From assembly GCA_963642885.1 (NCBI GenBank), contig CAVIJI010000017.1, positions 1-36,692 of the forward strand: a DNA stretch of 36,692 nt, read 5' to 3'. This DNA is from UMGS1696 sp963642885. Its GTDB lineage: Bacteria > Bacillota > Clostridia > Oscillospirales > CAG-272. Both the position numbers and the translations under genes were made by a program. The notes beneath the pieces are model-generated. The model saw only the letters and a program-made list of their open reading frames with translations, was not told the origin of the DNA and did no database searches. Below, in pieces: positions 8,780 through 17,148 of this stretch (its first letter is position 1; each line of letters starts with the position of its first letter).

Positions 8780-8820
8780 TAAGGATAAGCCGATTGTATG
8801 TTGTTTTCCGCTTATCCTTA
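8780..8820. repeat. 11-bp inverted repeat between hflX and yigZ
   Basis: TAAGGATAAGC and GCTTATCCTTA flank a 19-nt spacer. It lies in the 50-nt gap between two co-oriented genes and lacks a U tract on the minus strand, so it is a weak terminator, an mRNA processing hairpin, or an operator. Confidence 0.45.
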
Positions 8821-8825
8821 ACAAA

Positions 8826-10130
8826 TCATTCTTCGATCAGATATTTCTTTATTTTAGCGTATAGCTTCTCATCCGCATCACATTCGCAATAAATTCCGTC
8901 TTCACGGTATTCCATTTTAACGTCGTCACCGTCTTTATATATAATACCCGTAATGCTTCCTTCTTCGGGCGGAATCAACAGCTTAACGTGATGTTTCCCG
9001 TTCTGTGCTATTTTTTCGATTACCTCTACAAGCTTATCACATCCCGCACCTGTTTTAGCGGAAATGAAGACTACCTCGGTATCATTCTTCGCCGCAAGGG
9101 TTTTCATTTGAATGAGCGAATCCCTATCGGTACATGCGTCGCACTTATTGAAAATATATATCATCGGTTTTGCTTCCACACCGAGCTCTTCCAAAAGATT
9201 AGTGGTAACCTGCGTCTGGCTGATAAACTCGGGGTCGGATGCATCGATGACAATCAACAATATATCGGAGTAAACGGCTTCATCCAATGTCGATTTAAAT
9301 GCTTTTATTAGATGATGCGGCAAATTTCTGATAAATCCGACCGTGTCGGTGAGAAGAATCTTCACGCCGTTTTCCGTAGTGAACTGGCGTGTTGTGGGAT
9401 CCAATGTCGCAAAGAGTTTATTTTCGGCTAATATACCCGCTCCAGTCAGATAATTAAGCAGAGTGCTCTTGCCCGCATTCGTGTAACCGACAATTCCGCA
9501 CTTCAGTAAACCGGATTTATCTCTCTGTCGACGCATTATCAATCTGTTTTGTTCAACCTTCTTCAGCTCGTCCTCAAGATAAGATATCTTTTCTTTTATT
9601 CTTCGTCTGTCAATCTCCAACTTGGTTTCTCCGGGGCCTCTTGCTCCTACCGATCCCGATGATGCCGCGCCGCCTTGACGTGACAATTCCTTTCCACGTC
9701 CTACCAATCTCGGAGATGTGTATTTGAGCTGAGCCAATTCAACCTGCAAGCGTCCTTCGCTGGTTCTCGCATGATCGGCAAATATATCGAGAATCAACAT
9801 GCTTCTGTCAATCACAGATACTTCGGATTCGATATCATCCTCTATTGATTTTATTTGAGAAGGTGTCAATTCACAGTCGAATACTATAAGCTCGGCACCG
9901 AGACTCGAGCACAAATCCGATAATTCCGTGATTTTGCCTTTTCCGAGTACGGTTCTCACATCGGGAGTTTCCCTACACTGAGCCACAATACCTACGCATT
10001 CGCAGTCAGCGGTCTCACACAGCTTTTCAAGCTCACGTAGGGAGATATTGCATTCTTCCTCGGAATTCTGCTTATATATTGCGCATAGTATGGTTTTTGT
10101 CGTTTGTATATTGTTTTCGTTTGTTTTCAT
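8826..10130 (-). CDS. hflX: ribosome-associated GTPase HflX
   Basis: 434 residues. The N-terminal HflX domain shows TVLGKGKITEL, IVFDCELTPSQ and the glycine-rich GARGPGETKLEIDRRRI segment (about 161-178), followed by a coiled coil. The G domain starts about residue 212 with P-loop GYTNAGKST (215-223), then ATLDPTTRQF, DTVGFIRNLPHHLIKAFKST and NKCD. HflX binds the 50S subunit and splits or rescues stalled and heat-damaged ribosomes. A CGGAGGT ribosome site precedes the ATG at 10130. Confidence 0.96.
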   Translation of the reverse strand: MKTNENNIQTTKTILCAIYKQNSEEECNISLRELEKLCETADCECVGIVAQCRETPDVRTVLGKGKITELSDLCSSLGAELIVFDCELTPSQIKSIEDDIESEVSVIDRSMLILDIFADHARTSEGRLQVELAQLKYTSPRLVGRGKELSRQGGAASSGSVGARGPGETKLEIDRRRIKEKISYLEDELKKVEQNRLIMRRQRDKSGLLKCGIVGYTNAGKSTLLNYLTGAGILAENKLFATLDPTTRQFTTENGVKILLTDTVGFIRNLPHHLIKAFKSTLDEAVYSDILLIVIDASDPEFISQTQVTTNLLEELGVEAKPMIYIFNKCDACTDRDSLIQMKTLAAKNDTEVVFISAKTGAGCDKLVEVIEKIAQNGKHHVKLLIPPEEGSITGIIYKDGDDVKMEYREDGIYCECDADEKLYAKIKKYLIEE

Positions 10131-10233
10131 ATATTACCTCCGTCATTTATCACGTAATGTCGGAAAGCACCTGTTTACCGTACATTCTATTCGGCGGTGA
10201 TTCCTTGTTTTACGGCTTTTCTCCGAATAAATT

Positions 10234-10273
10234 AAAAAAGTGGGCAGGAAAACAAAGCCGAAGCTTTGTAAAT
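10234..10273 (-). terminator. rpmE terminator
   Basis: On the minus strand GTGGACAGGA pairs with TCCTGCCCAC (one G-U), with an inner CAAAGC/GCTTTG stem and a UUCG-like tip, then six U. It lies about 45 nt past the L31 stop. Confidence 0.85.
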
Positions 10274-10318
10274 CCTGTCCACCATTCATTCGGATAAAAA
10301 CACCGGAGAGCGAAAAAA

Positions 10319-10537
10319 TTACTTACCGCTCTGCTCGAGACGCTTCTTGAACTTGTCAACACGTCCGCCGGCATCTACAAACTTCTGCTTACCGGTAAAG
10401 AAAGGATGACACTTTGAGCAGATATCAACACGGAGTTCTCCGTTCGCATCGCCCTTTGTTGAACGTGTCTTTACTGTTTCACCACACGCGCAACGAATTG
10501 TCACTTCTTTATACTGAGGATGGATTCCCTCTTTCAT
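10319..10537 (-). CDS. rpmE: 50S ribosomal protein L31, zinc-binding type
   Basis: 72 residues, typical. MKEGIHPQYKEVTIRCACGE, then DICSKCHPFFTGKQKFVD and GGRVDKFKKR. Four cysteines (16, 18, 40, 43) make the zinc site of the C+ form, as opposed to zinc-free paralogues made under zinc starvation. A GAGGTG ribosome site precedes the ATG at 10537. Confidence 0.97.
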   Translation of the reverse strand: MKEGIHPQYKEVTIRCACGETVKTRSTKGDANGELRVDICSKCHPFFTGKQKFVDAGGRVDKFKKRLEQSGK

Positions 10538-10675
10538 TTCATTTCACCTCTTCCAAACAATCTGTACAAACGATAATTCTCGTTTAATCTACTGAATTTG
10601 TTCTTTACATACAAAGTGCAAAGAAACTTTGAAACCGCACTGTATCAGCGGCATAAAAAAGTGTATTCTCTCCGC

Positions 10676-10993
10676 TTAGTCGGCAACGTAAGGAAGGAGA
10701 GCAACGTGACGGGCACGCTTGATAGCAACGGTGAGCTGTCTCTGATGCTTAGCGCAGGTGCCGGAAATTCTTCTGGGAAGAATCTTTCCTCTTTCGGGTG
10801 CAATGCACTTTCTGAGTCTTACTGTATCCTTATAATCGATGTAGTCGATATTTTCCGCACAGAACATGCAAACTTTCTTTCTTCTGTTGTTTCTGTTCTG
10901 TCTGTTGTATCTCTGCTGAGGAGCAGCTTCTGTTCTTTCGGTAGCTGCGGAAGCGGTCTCTTCGGCAACAACTTCATTCTTTTCTGTATCCAT
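10676..10993 (-). CDS. rpsR: 30S ribosomal protein S18 with acidic N-terminal extension
   Basis: 105 residues against about 75-80 usually. The S18 core begins near residue 38 (RRKKVCMFCAENIDYIDYKD) and runs through LRKCIAPERGKILPRRISGT and HQRQLTVAIKRARHVALLPY. Cys residues in CMFC, RKC and GTC fit the zinc-type S18. The first ~37 residues are rich in Glu, Ala and Thr, then Asn/Arg-rich, and look disordered. AGGAGG lies upstream of the ATG at 10993. Last gene of rpsF-ssb-rpsR; S18 pairs with S6 on the 30S platform. Confidence 0.96.
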   Translation of the reverse strand: MDTEKNEVVAEETASAATERTEAAPQQRYNRQNRNNRRKKVCMFCAENIDYIDYKDTVRLRKCIAPERGKILPRRISGTCAKHQRQLTVAIKRARHVALLPYVAD

Positions 10994-11029
10994 CTTACTT
11001 AAATCCTCCTGTTAAATTAATGAATTACT

Positions 11030-11536
11030 TCAGAACGGTAATTCCTCGTCATCTGATATTTCTTCAAATTTCGGTGCTGTCTGATTTTGGAAGCCGACAT
11101 TCTGGTTTCCGGAATATGCACCGTATCCTTCAGGCATGTATGAGGATGTCTGATTCTGTGTGTACATAGCAGAAGCCTGCTGCACAGCTATCGGACTCTC
11201 GCTTTTAGCATCAACAAAGTATGCTTCATCGGCAACGATCTCAGTAGCGAAACGCTTCTGACCCTGCTGGTCAGTCCATGTTCTGGTCTGTATAGAGCCT
11301 ACAACACAGATAGAGCTTGCTTTTCTGAAATATCTTGTAATGAATTCCGCAGTCTGACGCCAAGCTGTAACATTAAAGAAATCGGCTTGTGCTTCCTCGC
11401 CTGCTTTTCCCCCGAATCTTCTGTTTACGGCTACCGTAAACGACGTGACGGAGATTCCGGACGGTGTTGTTTTAAGTTCGGGATCTGCTGTCAGACGTCC
11501 TCCGAGGATTACCTTGTTAAAATTAAAATTTGCCAT
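11030..11536 (-). CDS. ssb: single-stranded DNA-binding protein
   Basis: 168 residues. The N-terminal OB fold (about 1-110) has FNKVILGGRLTADPELKTTP, FTVAVNRRF, FFNVTAWRQTAEFITRYF and VVGSIQTRTW. A Gln/Tyr/Asn-rich linker follows, and the C-terminal tail DDEELPF is the conserved docking peptide for replication and repair partners. It sits between rpsF and rpsR, the standard Firmicute position. Confidence 0.98.
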   Translation of the reverse strand: MANFNFNKVILGGRLTADPELKTTPSGISVTSFTVAVNRRFGGKAGEEAQADFFNVTAWRQTAEFITRYFRKASSICVVGSIQTRTWTDQQGQKRFATEIVADEAYFVDAKSESPIAVQQASAMYTQNQTSSYMPEGYGAYSGNQNVGFQNQTAPKFEEISDDEELPF

Positions 11537-11568
11537 GTTTTCACCTCAAATCAAGGACGGCGAATCAG

Positions 11569-11901
11569 TTAAGCTTCAGCCTTTTCTGCCTTTTTCGACG
11601 CTTTCTTTTCTTCGTGGCGAATCACGATAGAACGGAGAATGCCTTCTGTGATGCCGAAAATTCTTTCGAGCTCAACAGGAAGTGTGCCTTCGCTTTTGAA
11701 GGTAATCAGTGTGTAATATCCTTCGGTCTTGTCGTTGATCGGATATGCAAGCTTGCGCATACCCCATTCATTTACCTCAACGATTTCACCGTTGTCTGCG
11801 ATAAGCTTCTTAAACTTTTCAACAAGTGCTTTGATAGCTTCTTCGGTCAGATCAGGATCAATTACAAAGAGGGTTTCGTAAGAATTAATGATCTTTTCCA
11901 T
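11569..11901 (-). CDS. rpsF: 30S ribosomal protein S6
   Basis: 110 residues. YETLFVIDPDLTEEAIKALV, VNEWGMRKLAYPINDKTEGY, YTLITFKSE and ILRSIVIRHEE are S6 signatures; the tail is Lys/Ala-rich. GGGAGG precedes the ATG at 11901. First gene of rpsF-ssb-rpsR, with a hairpin leader that may be autoregulatory. Confidence 0.97.
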   Translation of the reverse strand: MEKIINSYETLFVIDPDLTEEAIKALVEKFKKLIADNGEIVEVNEWGMRKLAYPINDKTEGYYTLITFKSEGTLPVELERIFGITEGILRSIVIRHEEKKASKKAEKAEA

Positions 11902-11928
11902 GTTTTTATACCTCCCTATGGACTTCAG

Positions 11929-11952
11929 ACCGTCGTTCGATCAATCGACGGT
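11929..11952 (-). promoter_or_regulatory. rpsF leader hairpin, candidate S6:S18 autoregulatory element
   Basis: In the ~87-nt 5' UTR, ACCGTCG pairs with CGACGGT around a 10-nt loop. S6:S18 leader RNAs repress this operon by mimicking the h22 site of 16S rRNA and carry a CCG motif next to a hairpin; a CCG is present here. The match rests on position and motif only. Confidence 0.45.
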
Positions 11953-11994
11953 AGAGAGACAGGCTTATAATATAATTTGCCCGTTCGATTTTTC

Positions 11995-12023
11995 ATTATA
12001 CCATTTTGCTTTTCATTTGTCAA
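11995..12023 (-). promoter_or_regulatory. rpsF-ssb-rpsR promoter (perfect consensus)
   Basis: Minus strand TTGACA, 17-nt spacer ending TGG, TATAAT: consensus -35, consensus -10 and an extended -10. Transcription should start near 11988. Confidence 0.9.
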
Positions 12024-12114
12024 TGGATTTAATTATATTTTTTCGATATTTTGCGCAAATCGCCGTATCCGCGATATTTACCTTCAAATCACCTTTTCGG
12101 TGAAATGCTGAGAT

Positions 12115-12149
12115 ATTAAAAAACTCGGCCTTCCGGCCGAGTTTTTTTA
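12115..12149. terminator. strong intrinsic terminator (bidirectional)
   Basis: AACTCGGCC, TTCC tip, GGCCGAGTT with A/T runs on both sides. It terminates the leftward lipoprotein gene that stops at 12154. Downstream rpsF starts from its own promoter. Confidence 0.92.
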
Positions 12150-12153
12150 ATCT

Positions 12154-13668
12154 TTAATCTTCGAAATAGAGATCGTGCAGCTTATTTTCTATTGATTTTT
12201 TCAGTACCTTTTCTTTTGTTTTATACTGAGATGCAAGGTCGGTCTTGTTATTCTGAAGCATATCTCTCATAAGATAGCACATTCTCGCAAAGTATGATTC
12301 ACCGAACTGGAACGAGAAGTCGAAGTCACGTCCGGCAACGATTATTTCGACCATTTCCGCTGTTGCCGCCTCGGATGAATATTTTCCTTTAAGAGCGGTA
12401 TCATAGTATTCGGGATATACTGTCTTATAGCTTTCGGCAGAGAGAGCCTCGAAAACAGTACCGATGAATTCTCTGTTGCCGTATGAGCTGAGCGGAATTA
12501 CAAATACCGTAAACTTATCATCGGCGTTTGTATAGTAGTTTGTCTGTGCTTCATCCCACTTCGGATAAGGAATTATCGAATACTGAGCTTCCATATCTCT
12601 GAGTGTTGTGTATGCGGATACGAAACGCATCGGAGCCATCGCTATAAGCTCGTTGAGGAAGTATGTTTCTTCTTCCTGTGCGGCAGATGTATATCTGAAA
12701 TATCCGGGGTTGTTCTGGTGGAAATCATTCAGCTTTTCGAGAATAGCTACGGATTTGTCACACATGAGCACAACCTGAATCTCATCGTTATCTGTGGAAA
12801 CTATAGGCTGATCAAACGCGGACGTCCATGCATCGGCCGCATTTTCGATATAATAAGCGAATCCGAAGAAATCATCCTTATCCTTCGTACCGTTACCGTT
12901 TTTATCCTCGTAAATTCCGCTGACAATTTCCGAGAATTTATCAAACGTCCATTTTCCTTCTTTTACGAGATCATAAAGTACGCTTGAAGAATATCCGTAG
13001 CTTTCCATTATCTCTGTATTGAAGAATATCGAATACGAAAGTGTAAGCGAAGATGTGGAAAGGTCGGAACAAATAGCAAACAGGCGATTATTTATCGTCG
13101 CACTGTCGTTCGCAAGTGCGTTATACCAAACCTGTGTGGTATCGATATTCGGTACCTCCATCCAGTTAAGAACAGCTTTCGCACTGAGAGGAGTATATGC
13201 CTTATAGTCGTAAATCGAAACTACATCATAGTCCGCTGTTCCCGCTGTCGCCATGGTTTTCACCTGATCCCACGGTGCACTCGCTTCGGTTGCCAATATC
13301 TTGGTATCGAATCTGTTTTCTACTTTAAGGTTACGGTTGAAAACAGCATCGTTGCAGGCATCGCCTGTCAACTCATCGGCTACGATTTCAAGTCTGTAGT
13401 CAACACTTCTGTTTACACTCGGTACAAGCATTCTGTATTCCTGTCCGTCGAATTTAACATCGGGCAGGTTATCGGGAATGAGCTGTCTCTTTTCGTAGTC
13501 GGTAAGCTCTTCCTCTGTTTCGGTAGCTTCCGTTGTTTCCTCCGCAGAAGCCGTCGATGTTGTTTCGGTTTCCTTATCACTGCCTGAGTTTTCTTTTGTT
13601 TCACTGCACGCAACCGATGTCAAAAGCATCAAAAGGGCAATGAAAAAGCATAATCCGCGCTTTTTCAT
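12154..13668 (-). CDS. extracellular solute-binding lipoprotein, second orphan
   Basis: 504 residues. MKKRGLCFFIALLMLLTSVA followed by Cys is a lipoprotein signal. A Thr/Glu/Ser-rich linker (about 24-58) leads into LPDVKFDGQEYRMLVP and a family 1 solute-binding fold (YDVVSIYDYKAYTPLSA, IFFNTEIMESYGY, VKEGKWTFDKF). A DKNGNGTKDKDDFFGF segment looks like a calcium-binding loop, common in this lipoprotein group. GGAGGATATTATATA precedes the ATG at 13668. No transport permease or ATPase is next to it; the ligand is unknown, probably a saccharide or peptide by family habit. Confidence 0.82.
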   Translation of the reverse strand: MKKRGLCFFIALLMLLTSVACSETKENSGSDKETETTSTASAEETTEATETEEELTDYEKRQLIPDNLPDVKFDGQEYRMLVPSVNRSVDYRLEIVADELTGDACNDAVFNRNLKVENRFDTKILATEASAPWDQVKTMATAGTADYDVVSIYDYKAYTPLSAKAVLNWMEVPNIDTTQVWYNALANDSATINNRLFAICSDLSTSSLTLSYSIFFNTEIMESYGYSSSVLYDLVKEGKWTFDKFSEIVSGIYEDKNGNGTKDKDDFFGFAYYIENAADAWTSAFDQPIVSTDNDEIQVVLMCDKSVAILEKLNDFHQNNPGYFRYTSAAQEEETYFLNELIAMAPMRFVSAYTTLRDMEAQYSIIPYPKWDEAQTNYYTNADDKFTVFVIPLSSYGNREFIGTVFEALSAESYKTVYPEYYDTALKGKYSSEAATAEMVEIIVAGRDFDFSFQFGESYFARMCYLMRDMLQNNKTDLASQYKTKEKVLKKSIENKLHDLYFED

Positions 13669-13746
13669 TATATAATATCCTCCGAAAATAAATAGTTAAA
13701 TGAGTTATTCACATTCAGTCGAGCAATACTCATTTAAGATAATACT

Positions 13747-13775
13747 ATTATACAATATTTGCATGTTATTGTCAA
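13747..13775 (-). promoter_or_regulatory. promoter of the second lipoprotein gene (perfect consensus)
   Basis: Minus strand TTGACA, 17-nt spacer, TATAAT. The 5' UTR is about 70 nt. The rest of the 13669-14074 gap is AT-rich and holds only the nrdG terminator; I see no gene in it. Confidence 0.88.
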
Positions 13776-14011
13776 TATTTATATACATTTTCACGATTAC
13801 CATTTGTTAATATACTTAATAAGTTTTTCTCCAATTATCGTTATTTACATTTTTTAGTATTTTCGCACTTTTGTTTTTGTTGATAATCACGATTTATTCG
13901 AATATATGCAAGGATACGAAAGCTCGTTAAATAAAAAATGTTTTCATTGCAACTATTTTTGTAGTTATCGTGTCATATCGCCATATCGATTATGCACAGT
14001 TCACAAAACGC

Positions 14012-14054
14012 AAAAAAAAAATGAGCTCAACGTCAAACATCAAGCTCATTTTTT
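14012..14054 (-). terminator. nrdG terminator
   Basis: Minus strand AAAATGAGCT and AGCTCATTTT arms extended inward by G-U pairs, followed by nine U. It lies about 20 nt after the nrdG stop. Confidence 0.85.
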
Positions 14055-14074
14055 ATCATATTACGCATGCGGAC

Positions 14075-14599
14075 TCACTTATCATTCCAAAGGACAATGC
14101 TCTTTGCCTTTCTTGTTTCTCCGAGATCGATAATTCTCTGATTTGACGAACCTCTGAAACGCAGGGATATATCTTTTTTCGCCTCGACAAATCTTCCGTC
14201 TACAAGTATATCTATCAAAGAAAGAAGCTCGTTTGTCACATCACAGCAGGGATAACATCCTTCCGTCGTCAACTCCTCGTATGTGAAGCCCGAATAAGCC
14301 CAAACCGTTTTATTCGGATATCTTTCCCTGACACCTGCCGTAAACGGCAGAAGAACACACTGATTGGACGGTTCGAACGGTTCTCCACCCAAAAGAGTAA
14401 GTCCGTTTATATAGTCCGGTGCAAGCAATTCGTAAATATAGTCCGCAACCTCGGGGGTGAATTTTTTTCCGTAGTCGAAATCCCATGTCTGCGGCTGAAA
14501 GCAGTGCTCGCAATGGTTAGTGCATCCCGACACAAATAAACTCACTCTGACTCCGATTCCGTTCGCGATATCACAGTTTTTTATTTCTCCGTAGTTCAT
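14075..14599 (-). CDS. nrdG: anaerobic ribonucleotide reductase activating protein (radical SAM)
   Basis: 174 residues, typical. SGCTNHCEHCFQ carries the CX3CX2C cluster ligands (Cys26, 30, 33) for the 4Fe-4S cluster that cleaves SAM; LLGGEPF is the GGE motif that holds SAM. It installs the glycyl radical on NrdD. It is 36 nt after nrdD in the same operon. The ribosome site before the ATG at 14599 is weak. Confidence 0.95.
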   Translation of the reverse strand: MNYGEIKNCDIANGIGVRVSLFVSGCTNHCEHCFQPQTWDFDYGKKFTPEVADYIYELLAPDYINGLTLLGGEPFEPSNQCVLLPFTAGVRERYPNKTVWAYSGFTYEELTTEGCYPCCDVTNELLSLIDILVDGRFVEAKKDISLRFRGSSNQRIIDLGETRKAKSIVLWNDK

Positions 14600-14635
14600 T
14601 TTACATTCGCTTAATTTCGCTTAATTCAATGTTTA

Positions 14636-16813
14636 TTATAAATGAAGTACTCTGTCCTTTATTTCCTGCGTTCTTCCCTGGTTCCAGAACTGTGTTCCTA
14701 TATAACCGCAGGTACGTCTTGCAACATTCATCTTATTCTGATCGCGATTTCCGCAATTCGGGCATTCCCAGACAAGCTTTTCTCCGTCTTCTACGATTTT
14801 AATTTCACCGTCATATCCACACACCTGACAGTAATCACTCTTGGTGTTGAGCTCGGCGTAAACGATGTTATCGTAGATAAATTTCATTACCTGAAGTACG
14901 GCTTCGATATTGCCCTGCATATTCGGAACCTCAACGTAGCTTATAGCTCCGCCGGGAGACAAATGCTGGAACTGAGCTTCGAATTTAAGCTTTGTGAATG
15001 CATCGATGTTTTCGCGAACATTTACATGGTAGCTGTTTGTAATGTAGCCTTTATCCGTTATACCCTCGATGATTCCGAAACGCTTCTGCAAACACTTCGC
15101 AAATTTATATGTCGTGGATTCAAGCGGTGTGCCGTAGAGCGAGAAATCGATATTGTGTTCTTTCTTCCATCCGCGACATGCGGCATTCATTTTTTCCATG
15201 ATGCTGAGAGCAAAAGGAGTTGCCGTGGGGTCGGTATGACTCTTTCCCGTCATATACTTCACGCATTCGTAAAGACCGGCATACCCGAGTGATATGGTCG
15301 AATATCCGCCGTAAAGCAGCTTATCTATCGGTTCACCCTTAGGCAGTCTCGCACATGCACCGTACTGCCATAAAATCGGTGCGGCATCGGACAATGTGCC
15401 CTTCAAACGGTTATGTCTGCACATAAGAGCACGATGGCACAATTCAAGACGTTCATCGAATATCTGCCAGAATTTTTCTATATCTCCGCCCGACGACAAC
15501 GCGATATCGGGGAGATTCAATGTGACAACACCCTGGTTGAATCTTCCGTAATACTTAGGCAGGTTCGTCTCCGGATCGACATACGGAGTCAGGAACGAGC
15601 GGCATCCCATGCAGGTGTAGCAATGGCCCTCACCGTTTTTATCTATCTTCAGCTCGAGCATTTTCTTTTCGGAAATGTAATCCGGTACCATGCGCTTTGC
15701 CGTACATTTTGCGGCTAATTTCGTCAGATAATAGTACTTTGAATCTTCGTGAATATTATCTTCCTCGAGAACATAAATCAGCTTCGGAAATGCGGGTGTA
15801 ACCCAAACACCTTTTTCGTTCTTAACGCCCTGATATCTCTGTATGAGTACTTCCTCGATGATTATCGCAAGGTCCTTCTTTTCCTGCTCGTTCTTCGCCT
15901 CGCCGAGATACATAAACACTGTGACAAACGGAGCCTGTCCGTTTGTGGTAAGAAGTGTAACCACCTGATACTGGATAGTCTGTACACCTTTTCTTACTTC
16001 GACACGCAAACGTCTCTCGACGATTGTGTTAAGTTCGTCTTCGGTCAGCTCTCTGCCTATCAAACGATTTTCTTCGATTACGTCATTACGGATTTTTTTG
16101 CGCGACACATCGACAAAAGGAGCCAAATGCGTAAGCGAGATAGACTGTCCGCCATACTGATTCGATGCCACCTGTGCTATTATCTGTGTGGCTATGTTGC
16201 AGGCTGTGGAAAAGCTGTGCGGTCTCTCTATCATGGTTCCGGTAATAACCGTTCCGTTTTGGAGCATATCCTCAAGGTTAACAAGGTCGCAGTTGTGCAT
16301 ATGCTGAGCATAATAATCCGTGTCGTGGAAATGAATAATACCCTCGTTGTGAGCTTCCACTATATCCTTCGGAAGCAGTATACGGTTAGTGATGTCGCGC
16401 GACACCTCACCTGCCATATAGTCACGCTGAGTAGAATTAATTACGGGATTCTTATTCGAGTTTTCCTGCTTTGCCTCTTCGTTATTGCACTCTATAAGCG
16501 AAAGAATTTTGTCATCCGTTGTATTCGATTGTCTGATAAGATTTCTGGTGTATCTGTATGTTATATAAGCCTTAGCAACTTCAAAAGCACCGTGAGCCAT
16601 AATCTGATGCTCGACCATGTCCTGCACTTCTTCGACCGCGGGACTTCTGCCGAGCTGTTCACACGATAATACAACGCTTTCGGCAATTCTCTTTATCTGC
16701 ACCGTAGTCATACGGCAGCTTTCGTCAACATTCAGATTCGCTTTGCTTACAGCCGAGATGATCTTCGTTATATCAAACTCAGCTTCAGAGCCGTTTCGTT
16801 TAATTATCTTCAT
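14636..16813 (-). CDS. nrdD: anaerobic (class III) ribonucleoside-triphosphate reductase
   Basis: 725 residues. An N-terminal ATP-cone (about 1-90, MKIIKRNGSEAEFDITKI) senses ATP/dATP. The catalytic barrel includes HFHDTDYYAQHMHNCDLVNL and CMGCRSFLTPY. Near the C-terminus two CxxC pairs (CQVC and CPNC) bind zinc, and RTCGYIGTQFWNQGR carries the glycyl-radical residue Gly703. It reduces NTPs to dNTPs using formate in anoxic cells. AGGAGA lies unusually far (about 18-20 nt) before the ATG at 16813, yet the start matches the family N-terminus. Two NrdR-type boxes in the leader imply NrdR repression. Confidence 0.97.
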   Translation of the reverse strand: MKIIKRNGSEAEFDITKIISAVSKANLNVDESCRMTTVQIKRIAESVVLSCEQLGRSPAVEEVQDMVEHQIMAHGAFEVAKAYITYRYTRNLIRQSNTTDDKILSLIECNNEEAKQENSNKNPVINSTQRDYMAGEVSRDITNRILLPKDIVEAHNEGIIHFHDTDYYAQHMHNCDLVNLEDMLQNGTVITGTMIERPHSFSTACNIATQIIAQVASNQYGGQSISLTHLAPFVDVSRKKIRNDVIEENRLIGRELTEDELNTIVERRLRVEVRKGVQTIQYQVVTLLTTNGQAPFVTVFMYLGEAKNEQEKKDLAIIIEEVLIQRYQGVKNEKGVWVTPAFPKLIYVLEEDNIHEDSKYYYLTKLAAKCTAKRMVPDYISEKKMLELKIDKNGEGHCYTCMGCRSFLTPYVDPETNLPKYYGRFNQGVVTLNLPDIALSSGGDIEKFWQIFDERLELCHRALMCRHNRLKGTLSDAAPILWQYGACARLPKGEPIDKLLYGGYSTISLGYAGLYECVKYMTGKSHTDPTATPFALSIMEKMNAACRGWKKEHNIDFSLYGTPLESTTYKFAKCLQKRFGIIEGITDKGYITNSYHVNVRENIDAFTKLKFEAQFQHLSPGGAISYVEVPNMQGNIEAVLQVMKFIYDNIVYAELNTKSDYCQVCGYDGEIKIVEDGEKLVWECPNCGNRDQNKMNVARRTCGYIGTQFWNQGRTQEIKDRVLHL

Positions 16814-16896
16814 TCGGCTGTACCGACCTTTCTCCTGCCGCCGATAGGCAGGCTGTAATTTATAAACATATTATAATATTTTTCGTATACATAACA

Positions 16897-16912
16897 ATAC
16901 AATATATCGTGT
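16897..16912. promoter_or_regulatory. NrdR box, proximal
   Basis: ATACAATATATCGTGT fits the palindromic NrdR consensus acaCwAtATaTwGtgt. It lies 33 bp (about three helical turns) from the second box, the spacing expected for cooperative NrdR binding. Confidence 0.85.
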
Positions 16913-16929
16913 TGCCGCCACTCCGCCAA

Positions 16930-16945
16930 ACACAATATATTGTAT
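16930..16945. promoter_or_regulatory. NrdR box, distal (near-perfect)
   Basis: ACACAATATATTGTAT is an almost perfect NrdR box placed just downstream of the predicted start of nrdD transcription, so bound NrdR would block initiation or escape. Confidence 0.9.
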
Positions 16946-16958
16946 GCTTACGGTATGC

Positions 16959-16987
16959 ATTATAGCACATATAGTTGTTTGTGTCAA
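16959..16987 (-). promoter_or_regulatory. nrdDG promoter (perfect consensus, extended -10)
   Basis: Minus strand TTGACA, 17-nt spacer ending TGC, TATAAT. Start expected near 16952. The remainder of the gap to 17148 is GC/AT-mixed with a GGTTTTTC/GAAAAACC hairpin that may help end miaA; no gene is seen. Confidence 0.9.
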
Positions 16988-17148
16988 TATGGTACTTAAA
17001 AAACCAATGTACAAAAATTTAGGCGGCAAACGGTTCGCTTTCGAAAATCGCTCTCAAGTACCACCTATTAAATGCCGGTTTTTCCGCCGAAAAACCCATT
17101 AAGACGCTGTTTTACGTTATTGACACCATAATAAAACACGAAAAAATG

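Noticed and set aside
8780..8820. TAAGGATAAGC palindrome as a fourth MITE copy
   Set aside because: Shares only TAAGGATA with the repeat; the rest differs.
15749..16669. 306-codon rightward ORF opposite nrdD
   Set aside because: Antisense shadow of a strongly conserved gene; no ribosome site or recognisable domain.
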